This document shows, piece after piece, positions 27,201 through 35,303 of a stretch of DNA of 64,000 nucleotides. Under the pieces are notes generated by a model. That model searched no databases. It was given only the letters and a program-made list of their open reading frames with translations, and was not told the origin of the DNA. Position numbers and translations under genes: made by a program. The number at the start of each line of letters is the position of its first letter. Within the stretch, counting starts at the first letter, position 1. Source of the DNA: Paralichthys olivaceus (Eukaryota > Chordata > Actinopteri > Pleuronectiformes > Paralichthyidae); the NCBI RefSeq assembly GCF_024713975.1, contig NC_091097.1, forward strand, positions 2,013,361-2,077,360. Reading direction: 5' to 3'.

Positions 27201-30200
27201 AAACTTGGAGGCTCGGTGGATTCCATTGGTCTCATGATAGTTGCATCTCCACAGACTCGTCAAGTACATCACAACGTACAAAACCCACGACCCGTTTCTG
27301 GCTCCATGTCTACCCAGCAACCCCTGGCAAACAGACAATGACTCATACTGGACTCTCAACATGAGAAGGTAAGGGCAGCTGCATTCATTACTTTCTGTTT
27401 GCCTTCATCGTCAATGTGCACAAAGGTGTCAGTCTCAGATCAAGAACTCATATTCATTGTGTTACTGTAATCAAATAAAACTGGGAGACCATCAGCCTCT
27501 TCAGCCCTCAGCATGTTTACAATATGAGCATTTGTTTTAATGTTGGCTGGAACTGCTTCACAGCATTAAACAGGAAGAGTATGCTGACGGTAATTGTGCA
27601 GATGTTTGCAGAGCTTCAACTTCAGCAGAAGTTTGCTTTTTTGGTTGGTAGTTGGATAGGTAGGTCGGTTGGTTGACTGGTTTATTGGTTGGTGGATAGG
27701 TAGGTAGGTAGGTAGGTAGGAAGGTAGGTGGGTAGTTGGGCAGGTAGGTAGGTAGGTCGGTTGGTTGCTTAGGAGGTAGGTGGGTGTGATTAGGTAGGTA
27801 GGTAGGTGGGTAGGTAGGTAGGAAGGTAGGTAGGTAGGTAGGTTGGTTGGTTGCTTATGAGGTAGGTGGGTGTGTGGTTAGGTAGGTAGGTAGGTGGGCA
27901 GTTAGGTGGATAGGTTGGTTGTTGGTTGGTAGGGGTAGGTAGGTAAGTAGGTAGGTAGGTAGGTAGGTGGTAGGTAGGCAGGTAGGTAGGTAGATAAGTA
28001 GGTAGGTAGGTAGGTAGGTGGGTTGGTTGGTAGGTATTTAGGTAGGAAGGTTGGTAGGTAGGTAGGTTGGTTGGTTGGTCATCTTAAAGGATTGTCAAGA
28101 CATATTAATAGATATCACAAAATACAAACATTTAAAAGTTATTAAAAGTTAATTTATATGTCAGTCATATGACTGTAATCTAAATTATTAGTACTGTATC
28201 TCTGTAAAAGTAGAACATGGATATCCAGTCATGAATGAGATATGTGAGTGTCACTGAGTTACTGAGCCCGTGTTTGTGTTCAGAGTTGATCCACCCACTA
28301 AGATGAGAGTGGAGCGCTGGTCATTCAGCTTGTTCGAGCTGCTGACTGACCTGCGAGGCCGAGACGACTTTAAGATCTTCCTCAAGAAGGAGTTCAGCGG
28401 TATGTTACCAAACTTTATTTTAAAACATTTCAATTTGGATTATGTATTGTTGCGTTTGTTTATCCAGAGATATAAGAAGTGTCAATCCGTGTGCAATCAA
28501 TGAACATTTATTACCAAACAATGAAAAGGCATTACATAGCTATGGGCATCCTCACACAATCTGGCTGTAAGCCACCCAGAGTCGTGAAAAGTCGCCCCGC
28601 ACATTTGGCATCACACAGCTATTGTAACATTAGAATTAACGTGATTGGTCAATAAGGAGCGGGGAATAGCCATGGTTTAGACTCAGCTCTTCCTTGTTGG
28701 TGCACAGGCTCATTCCTGGCCTCTTGGCACTTGAAACAACCAATGAGCACTAGCCACTCCTTGCTTGGTCCCTCCTTTGGTGACCATCTTTACCTTGAAC
28801 CTTGTGTCTCCAACTCTACCTAACTCCAGTTATGTTTTTATCTCCTCTTGCACGTCATGCACAGTGTATCATCCTTAGTTTCAACGCAATAACAACTCCT
28901 TATATGGTTTTGGTCAATGTGGGAGAGGGAAGAGCTCGGCCTGACCTTGACAGCAAAATGTGTGTGTTTGTGCACAGGAATGTGTGTGTGTGCGTGTGTG
29001 TGTGCACGGCAAAATGCATGTGTGTATCCTCCATTCAAGATTACACCTGGTCTGACATTATTTACCATCCTTCAGAACCTGGGGCAGATGCTCGTAACTT
29101 TCTTAGACGTGTCCTACAACTCCATATGAGCACATTATAATGTTTTCGTGTGTTATTGCTCCAAACAATGGTCATACTAAAACTAGGACAATTAAACTGT
29201 GAACAAGAGATGGTTACTGAAAATGGTGCACACAGTGTTTATCGACTAAAAAGTAATACATGGTGCACAAGTGCTTATCAACTTGAAAGTAATACATGGT
29301 GCTCATAGTGTTTGTTGACTTAAAAGTAATATTCTCCCAAATCCCTTACACTGAAAAATTGTCCATGAAGTCCACAATCTCTCCAACGTCCAACTCATAA
29401 TCATCACCACCTTCACCCAACAATGGCATCTGATATGGAGGGGGAGGAATCTCTTTGGACAGGGCAGTGGTAATTAGTCTGTCCATGAGGGTCCTAAAGC
29501 AGGGTATGCAACAGCAACCGCAAGTCACCAGAACAGCTGCAAAAACAGCAACGTATACCAGACAAGACATGACCAATCACTGCCATTTGCCAAAGGCGTG
29601 AGTCTACTTGGCAATAAAGCTTTTCTGATTCGGATTCCGATTCTGAACACAATTTCCACCAGATGGTGTCCGCACTCTGCTTTCCTTCACTCTCAGTTCT
29701 GTTACTATCACTGCATCACACCTTACACTCCACACTCCCAGATTAGGCTGCACAAATGCAGACAGTTGCATAAATCGTCTTTCTTACATCAATATCAATT
29801 TACTCAATGCTCCCTCACTGTCAGCTGTCAGCGATGAACAATTGTCGGATCGTGTCTTATAGATCGCTTCACGCGACACACGAACCGTGCAATGGTCCCG
29901 GACCCTGCTGTTACTTTCTTCCCTTTTTATGCCCCAAAACGGGTCTCAGACCTCTTATTCTAATTTTAACGCAATAACAACTCCTTATATATGGGAGAGG
30001 GAAGAGCTCTTCCTGACCTTGACGGCAAAATGTGTGTGTTTGTGCATGGTAAAATGTGTGTTCGTATCTTCCATTCATGACTACACCTGGTCTGAGATTA
30101 TTTACTGTTTTTCAGACCCTGGGACAGATCTTAGAACTTTCTTAGACGTGTCCTGCAACTCCCTATGAGCACATTGCAATCATGTTTTCGTGTGTTATTG

Positions 30201-30769
30201 CTCCAAACAATGGTCATACTAAAACTAGGACAACTAAAGCTGTGAACAAGAGATGGTTACTGAAAATGGTGCACACAGTGTTTAACAACTTAAAGTAATA
30301 CATGGTGCACAAGTGTTTATCAAATTAAAAGTAATATTCCCCACAGTATCCATGGTATTGAACCAGACTGAGAATTCCTGAGGTGGTTAGGGTAAGGTGT
30401 TTACAGCTCAAAGTAAATGAGCATGACAGTAAGTTCAGTGAACTTAAGTGACCTCCTCGGTCAGCAGTTATTAATCAAGTACAACACAGTAGTGGTGTGG
30501 TATAACAGGAGTTTGGCAGAATTAATGTGCAGCTGACATATCTGAGGGATGTCGTGATGAGTCATGTCAACATGGAGCAGAATGTAAAAGGAATCAATGA
30601 AAAGAAGAACTGAGGCTGTTCCCAGTCAAGTCCTCAGTGAGTGTATTTGAACAGAACACAAAACCAGAGTTTCCTGTGTGACATGTCATCTGCCTTTCAA
30701 ATAAGACTGCCTACTGTCTTGCTTGGTCCTCTGAGGTTGTGCTCACATGAATAGCAGCCTGCTAACATG

Positions 30770-30815
<46 letters not shown>

Positions 30816-32689
30816 AGGGGAGAACTTGGCATTTTGGGAAGCAGCTGAAGAACTGAAGTGGGGCACTGCATCCTCCATGTCATCAAAAGCTGAGACCATC
30901 TTTAAGTAAGTGTTTGTGTATGTGTGTTGGAATGTCATGAGAGGTCACTAGGGCCGGCTAGGGTGGGGTGGTGCAGTGTAAGTAAGAAAACAGGCAAAAA
31001 CCAAAAGGTTCCAAAAAAGAGGGTGAATTTAGAAAGTAGTTCTCAGTCCAAGTTGGTTCTCCAAGTAGGGATCAAAACCCTAAAGCAGGATTTACAGTAG
31101 AGTTGATGTGGAGCGTCTGTGTGTTCAGAACCTTCCTGGCCCCTGGTGCCCCCCGTTGGATCAACATCGATGGCCGGACCATGGGTCTGACAGTGAAAGG
31201 CCTGGAGCATCCCCACCGCTACGTGCTGGAAGCAGCTCAGACACACGTCTTCCTTCTCATGAAAAAGGTGTGTCTATGTAGCTAATAAGGATTATAATTC
31301 ATCTGTAAGTGTGATTGATTTGCACCAAAAAGTCATTATTGATTATTTCAAAGATCTAAAATGAGCTGGTATGATGGGACAGGAAAGGGGAAGGGTCAGA
31401 GAAGACTATCTACCTTTCTATTGGGCTGCAGCAGCCAGATCAACTACTGGTCCTCCAGGTCAAAGCTGTGATATCTTATTAATAATATGAGAATGAATGG
31501 TAGTTCGGTACCAAGAGTAACCAGGTCTTTCCTTTAAGTTCCCACAGAAACAACCTCCCTGATGAGATCTGTCTGGAAAGCTCCTTATTCTTTATTAAAT
31601 ACCACTTAAAGACATTTCTAATAAATGGCCTTTCTTAGGGCTCACTGTTTTAATCATATTGGACGGTTTTGTTTTATTTAATTTTACTCTTTTCGAATCT
31701 GTAACACTTTCATATTCCTGTCTGAATGTTGTGTGTGCTCTTCAAACTGCTTTTAATTTAATGTATTAAATTTGTTCTATTGTTTGCCCTCAAAATCACT
31801 TTGCAACTGTGTTCCGATGGTTATTTTTAAAGTAAAATTATTATTATTATTATTATTATTATTATCACCATCGGTCTCATGTGTTTTCGTTGGTACAGGA
31901 TACTTTCTTTCGTTACCTCAAGTCACCCGTGTACAAAGACATCCAGAAGAAAGCACAGAACCCTGAGTCTCACAACTTCAGGTTAGTGTTCAAAATGATT
32001 TCATTAGAAAATGATGTTTCTCCTTCTGCACACAAACACATGTTGACCACACATGTTCATGATGGTCCTATTAGCTTCCTAACAATATTTACCTGCAAGA
32101 ATTTCCATCTCGCAGTTGTTTGATTTTTTTAACCAGTCATAATGGAAACAGGGAACATAATCGCAGTCTCCTCTTCTGTCCCTGACTTAAGGTGATGAAT
32201 AACAAGTGTTTTTGCAGAATATCATATTTTTTAGGTGAAGCTGACTTTCTATCTTTTGGATATAATAGGCTTGGGCAATATGGCCCAAAATCATATGATG
32301 TACGTTCTTACGTAGGCTTTGCACGTATGCATGAGGAAGGGCAGGGGTGTCCCAGGACAGAGTTATATACCGCCAAATATATATATATATATTGTTATAT
32401 TGTTATATTAGTATTGGTCATTTATATTATTTTATTATCCAGCCCTGGTATGTAGATCATCTATTCATCCTTTTGGAAATTTGTAAGACAATGTGAGTTC
32501 AGTTTCATCTTGAGTCTGCTTCTCCTCCCTAGTCCGGCCCAGCTGGAGCAAAACGCTCAGAACCGGAGCCTTGGCATCCATCCTATCATCCTCTGGCAGC
32601 AGGAGGAGGAAGAGAAGGCTAAGGTGGCCGCCGCCTCCGCTCCTGTCGATGTCAAGGCCATGATGAGCAAAATAGACAGGAAGAAGTAG
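14959..32689 (+). CDS. rgs9: rgs9, regulator of G-protein signalling 9 (complete, 17 exons)
   Basis: R7-family GTPase-activating protein. It binds Gbeta5 and, in photoreceptors, speeds GTP hydrolysis by transducin. Exons: 14959-15027, 18291-18387, 20422-20472, 20563-20669, 21622-21673, 22192-22250, 23128-23204, 23929-24010, 24131-24193, 26405-26434, 26638-26699, 27255-27368, 28284-28399, 30818-30905, 31129-31267, 31899-31981, 32533-32689. They total 1446 nt, 481 residues, and all phases fit. Domains: DEP about 24-108 (GYIYPLQ, YRFQTPYFWP), R7 homology about 109-215, GGL about 216-285 ending SNPW, RGS about 290-410 ([37 protein letters not shown]). The C-terminal tail ends MMSKIDRKK. The MTIR start and the [15 protein letters not shown] tail point to RGS9 over RGS11, as does adjacency to gna13. 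The length is near the mammalian short retinal isoform. Confidence 0.96.
16918..17095 (+). repeat. SINE-like repeat with tRNA-like promoter boxes
   Basis: It starts GGCTGTGGCCCAGGGGATAG, resembling a pol III A box, and has GGTTCGAACCC, a good B box, 40 nt later. It ends with the teleost tail GTAAAGTGCTCTGAGTGGTC...AAAAGCACTATATAAA. A diverged relative of the 3' part, also preceded by a GTTCGATCCC, lies at about 61135-61355. It is not a functional tRNA: no cloverleaf was found. Confidence 0.6.
17381..17745 (+). mobile_element. L2-type LINE 3' end
   Basis: A decayed frame still reads PTLWNSF then [17 protein letters not shown], the usual carboxyl end of teleost L2-like reverse transcriptase polyproteins. 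An AAAGGCGCTATATAAATTCTA tail follows. The 5' part is absent, as is normal for truncated LINE copies. Confidence 0.65.
18388..20421 (+). other. rgs9 intron 2
   Basis: 2.0 kb. It holds the MITE at 19063-19433 and a short GATAA pentanucleotide run at 19485-19513. The remainder, including an open 130-codon minus-strand frame at 19524-19916, has no recognisable content. Confidence 0.55.
19063..19433. mobile_element. TTAAAGGTCCAGTGTG MITE
   Basis: 371 bp bounded by TTAAAGGTCCAGTGTGCAAG on the left and CACACTGTACCTTTAA on the right, which are imperfect inverted repeats. It lies in rgs9 intron 2 and has no coding capacity. This terminal sequence is very common in teleost genomes as a non-autonomous DNA transposon. 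Both ends include TTAA. Confidence 0.8.
20670..21621 (+). other. rgs9 intron 4
   Basis: 0.95 kb. The only recognisable content is a possible SANT-like fragment on the minus strand at 21049-21261, listed separately. Confidence 0.5.
21049..21261 (-). pseudogene. Possible Myb/SANT-like domain fragment
   Basis: A 70-codon frame begins [19 protein letters not shown], which resembles the first helix of the Myb/SANT-like DNA-binding domains found in Harbinger-type transposons and related fish proteins. Similarity fades after about 25 residues, and no second SANT helix or downstream domain is visible. Most likely a short transposon-derived relic inside rgs9 intron 4. Chance resemblance is possible. 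Confidence 0.35.
21674..23127 (+). other. rgs9 introns 5 and 6
   Basis: Separated by exon 6 (22192-22250). Intron 5 has a short GGAG/GATA-rich simple repeat at about 22000-22090. Intron 6 has a stretch near 23030-23110 that resembles 7045-7140 (shared CTGCC-CAG-GTGT and CCATAG-CTCCATGTTTTT), a low-copy dispersed repeat. Nothing coding was found besides exon 6. Confidence 0.5.
23205..23928 (+). other. rgs9 intron 7
   Basis: 0.72 kb with no recognisable gene. It ends in a (TG)n array at about 23867-23912 that stops about 17 nt before the exon 8 acceptor, so the polypyrimidine tract is effectively TG repeat. Confidence 0.6.
23867..24250. repeat. (TG)n and (CA)n arrays flanking rgs9 exons 8 and 9
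   Basis: Three dinucleotide arrays in 400 bp: TG at about 23867-23912, TG at about 24014-24051 starting a few bases after the exon 8 donor, and CA at about 24217-24250 shortly after the exon 9 donor. Exons 8 and 9 are therefore closely bracketed by repeats prone to length change. Confidence 0.9.
24194..26404 (+). other. rgs9 intron 9
   Basis: 2.2 kb. It contains a CA array near its start and a LINE carboxyl-end fragment at about 24600-25000. The rest is AT-rich with no feature. Confidence 0.55.
24600..25000 (+). mobile_element. LINE reverse-transcriptase polyprotein C-terminal remnant
   Basis: An open frame reads [20 protein letters not shown], then [18 protein letters not shown]. This is the pattern found at the carboxyl end of many fish non-LTR retrotransposons (short domain after RT: HPL, S-F-S-RL, CKT-R, S-P-AI-LYN). 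Only the 3' end is left, in rgs9 intron 9. The family cannot be fixed from this piece. Confidence 0.6.
26405..26434 (+). CDS. rgs9: rgs9 exon 10 (30-bp microexon)
   Basis: Ten codons ([10 protein letters not shown]) between acceptor GTGAACAG and donor GTAAGT. They lead into the GGL domain, which continues [20 protein letters not shown] in exon 11. It is in phase 0 on both sides, so skipping it would keep the frame and drop ten residues just ahead of the Gbeta5-binding helix. Confidence 0.88.
26700..27254 (+). other. rgs9 intron 11
   Basis: 0.56 kb with nothing recognisable. Intron 10 (26435-26637) is likewise plain. Confidence 0.5.
27650..28080. repeat. TAGG/GGTA minisatellite
   Basis: About 430 bp of degenerate GTAG-GTAG tetranucleotide repeat with TTGG and GTGG variants. 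Longer higher-order units are visible: the phrase GGTTGGTTGCTTA-GAGGTAGGTGGGTGTG recurs at about 27760 and 27840. It lies in rgs9 intron 12, roughly 200 bp before exon 13. Confidence 0.95.
28284..31267 (+). CDS. rgs9: rgs9 exons 13-15, catalytic RGS domain
   Basis: Exons 28284-28399, 30818-30905 and 31129-31267 encode most of the nine-helix RGS box. Exon 13 has the lead-in [13 protein letters not shown] and ends KKEFS. Exon 14 begins [14 protein letters not shown], the conserved Galpha-contacting segment. Exon 15 has [14 protein letters not shown] and the [16 protein letters not shown] helix. Residues expected of an active GAP surface, E and N in GEN and the R in HPHRY, are intact. Intron 13 holds a retrovirus remnant. 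Confidence 0.95.
28448..30345 (-). mobile_element. Endogenous retrovirus remnant
   Basis: A provirus remnant on the minus strand in rgs9 intron 13. The bases GTAT flank it on both sides (28444-28447 and 30346-30349), a plausible 4-bp target duplication. Outer ends are TGTTGCG and CCCCACA. About 28885-29340 and 29968-30345 are direct repeats of each other (shared ACGCAATAACAACTCC and GTGTTATTGCTCCAAACAAT blocks), interpreted as the promoter-side part of the two LTRs. Between them only an envelope C-terminal frame remains. The right-hand LTR lacks the part matching 28448-28885 and instead has unrelated sequence at 29577-29967. So gag, pol and most of env are gone, and the copy cannot be functional. 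Confidence 0.72.
29346..29576 (-). pseudogene. Retroviral envelope C-terminal fragment
   Basis: A frame of about 76 codons with a hydrophobic segment ([15 protein letters not shown]), a cysteine-rich juxtamembrane motif (CGCCCIPC) and a cytoplasmic tail holding PPPPY. Its stop codon lies immediately before the adjacent LTR-like repeat. This is the layout at the end of the transmembrane subunit of fish endogenous retroviruses. Upstream a TGA closes the frame and no fusion peptide or surface subunit remains. Confidence 0.65.
30774..30812. repeat. (GT)n array abutting rgs9 exon 14 acceptor
   Basis: A GT array ends in GTCCCAG, the acceptor of exon 14, so the array takes the place of a normal polypyrimidine tract. 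Confidence 0.9.
31268..31898 (+). other. rgs9 intron 15
   Basis: 0.63 kb with a decayed LINE-like 3' segment at about 31390-31700 (CAGAAACAACCTCCCTGATGAG, then CATTTCTAATAAATGGC) and an (ATT)n run at 31838-31866 just before the exon 16 acceptor. Confidence 0.5.
31982..32532 (+). other. rgs9 intron 16
   Basis: 0.55 kb. At about 32265-32440 there is a remnant of a widespread teleost repeat (GGGCAATATGGCCCAAAATCA to the CCAGCCCTG end) with an internal AT run. Confidence 0.5.
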
Positions 32690-32808
32690 AGCCACGCACT
32701 GAAAATTTACATGAGGCACACAGTATCACGCACAGGTACCAGCCAGGTGATGCTTTGTTTTAGAAAGTCATAAAATGTGAAAAATTGAGTTTACATCGAT
32801 ACATTTAC

Positions 32809-32814
32809 AATAAA
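32809..32814 (+). terminator. rgs9 polyadenylation signal
   Basis: AATAAA 120 nt downstream of the rgs9 stop codon, the first such hexamer after it. Confidence 0.6.
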
Positions 32815-33999
32815 TTCATACATTTGAATGAAAAGCATCTGCAGAGTTAGGTTGTAAATATGAACAGTGATTATCAGTACAGCTCGCCACCAAACCTATT
32901 CTTTCAGCATGTGATAGAATATGACAATATGTTAAGTCACACTAATGACACAATTTGTATCAAATATCCAATATATGGTAATAAATATTTAAATATACAG
33001 TACGTAAGAATAAAACCTTTATTATTATCAATACATTAGATGCTGAAGCCAAATCTATTGTTAAATGTCTGAAGTTTGACTTGAGCCAATGAGCCTGCTT
33101 TGTCTTCTTTGCTGACTGTGTGATAGTTATGTTTTCCATGCATATTGCTCCATACAAGTAAGAGGGTGAAGTAGGACCCAGATGTTGTAGCTTCTGTTGC
33201 TGCAATATATGTAAAAATAGATAACTGCTGTTGTACAGACAGGACAGATTTAAGTTTGATTTTATTAAACTGTCTCTACTGTCTGCTGCAAACGATTCAA
33301 TCATTCATCCCTTCACTTCCATATGGATATTTGTACAGTATGTACATGTGTACACTTCCGTGAAATTAATAATGAGATCAAGTTAAAGCAGAGTTCAGTG
33401 TGTTTGTGTGTGTTAAAGCAACATTTTACTGCTGTGCACAAAAAGAGGGGAAATGGTTGTGATGTAAATGATTCTATTCGGTGCATACACAATTCATCAT
33501 GTTAATAAAAGAGTACACATGATCTGAGAGATGAGAGACTTGACCGGGGCTCTGCATGTGGAGAATGGAGGCGACACAGCGAATCACTGAAATGATGACT
33601 GACAGTCAGAGAGAGGTTCATTCGTGTAATATCTACCCACGATGTCACCAGTCATCTGCAGTGTGAAAGAGAAGCAGAGAAGATGTCGTCAGCGCAGTCA
33701 GACCCCTTCTTGTTCTGCGCATTTCTGAAAATGCTGTTGGTGGAGTCTCATCAAGCATAACACACACAAATGTGGGACACTTATCTTCCTGGCAAATCCT
33801 CTCAGGCTCAGACAGATTGGTCAGTGAAACGCTGTGGCATCCTCACATTCCGTACGGTTTAAGTTTAGTCTTAGTTTCAGTCACTCGAGGACAGTAAGAG
33901 AGTTGTCCTGAAGACACTCCAGTGGTCTCTCATCTGTTTGACTAAGGTCTCTGTCCTGCTGAAAGGTGAATCCTCAGGTTTATTACATGTCATTCTACA

Positions 34000-34372
34000 T
34001 TAAAGGGATAGTTCACCGAAAAAATGAAAATTCACTCATAATCCACTCACCACTATGACAATGGAGGGGTGGGTGAAGTGTTTGAGTCCACAAACCTCTT
34101 CTTCAGAAGTTATAATAGAACAGAAAACATGTCTCCATACTATGAGTGTGATGTCATGAAATGTCCAATATGAATGTCGGGGCCTCTGGACACTTGGATG
34201 ACACCACTGTTTCCATTACGTCTGAAGTATAAGTCGCAGGTTACTTTAAGTGTATCGGATTCTACTGCAACAAACTTTACCCCTGAGACAAACACTTCAC
34301 CCACCTCTCCATCTTCATAGTGGTGAGTAGATAATGAGTGAATTTTCATTTTTCAGTGAACTATCCCTTTAA
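34000..34372. mobile_element. TTAAAGGGATAGTTCACC MITE
   Basis: 373 bp with terminal inverted repeats: TTAAAGGGATAGTTCACCGA on the left and TCAGTGAACTATCCCTTTAA on the right, followed inward by AAATGAAAATTCACTCAT and its complement. It is non-coding. The ends are those of one of the commonest teleost non-autonomous DNA transposons. TTAA occurs at both tips. A half copy with a related right end lies at about 49440-49493. Confidence 0.85.
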
Positions 34373-34857
34373 AGAGCAGTTAATGGTCACTCAAAGTTCT
34401 AGTGGTTTTTGCCTTTCACCCATTTACACAAACATTCCTACAGCGCATATACAGGCAGCACTTTATCAGGTGCAATCTAGGGATCAGTATTTTGCCCAAG
34501 GACACTTTAGCATACAGAATGGGACACACTGGGATCAGACCACCTGCCCTATGGTTAGAGGACGGCCCTCTCTCCCCCCTGAGCCACATCCGTCCTAGTA
34601 GAGTCCAGTGAGCTCCTGCAGATAAACACTATCTTAAACAAGTGTTTAAAGTGTTAGAGGAGGACTCTACCCAGATCTTCCCACCGGTTCACACACTTTC
34701 CCATGTGCTCCTTCAGAAACACACAGTACACAGGGAGGTACTGCTGCTCATCTATGTAGAACACGTGCTACCTGAGTCAGACGTGCTTATTTTTACTCAC
34801 AGTTGCATGAATGAATTAAATCGCAGAGGAGGCATTTTTCAAAAGACAAAAATTATA

Positions 34858-34863
34858 TTTATT
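34858..34863 (-). terminator. cog1 polyadenylation signal
   Basis: AATAAA on the minus strand about 60 nt beyond the cog1 stop codon, the nearest hexamer. Confidence 0.6.
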
Positions 34864-34920
34864 ATACATATTTATGTTTACAAAGCCTCTGGCAACTAAA
34901 GAGTCTTGAGTGATGTGGGG

Positions 34921-35212
34921 TTATTTGGCCATGCCAGACAGCCAGCTGAGTTTGAATAAAGAGGAAGTGGCTGTGTCTTCGTCCTGATCGGCGAGCTGTC
35001 TGAAGAGACTGCCCGGCCTGAAGCTGTCGTTGCTGTCCACTGTGGAGGATGGAGGGGCCTGATGGAGGAAGGAGATCACTTCAGGTTCACTGAGGTTTTA
35101 AGGAGATTGTCTTGTCGGTAACAGGTAAGAAAAAAACAACACCACAAGCCATTGACCCTGGTCAAAGCCCCAACCCCCACAGTGGTTTATCAATTTTCCT
35201 TACCATTGTAAC

Positions 35213-35303
<91 letters not shown>

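Larger units (their letters stand above)
32690..34920. other. Convergent rgs9/cog1 intergenic region
   Basis: 2.2 kb between the two stop codons. It holds both polyadenylation signals, the MITE at 34000-34372 and, at about 34430-34600, a repeat with CAGTATTTTGCCCAAGGACACTTTAGCAT that has a relative at about 62600-62705. No gene was seen. Confidence 0.6.

Noticed and set aside
27650-28080. CRISPR-like repeat array
   Set aside because: The array is a degenerate TAGG tetranucleotide minisatellite without unique spacers of constant length, in an intron of a vertebrate gene.
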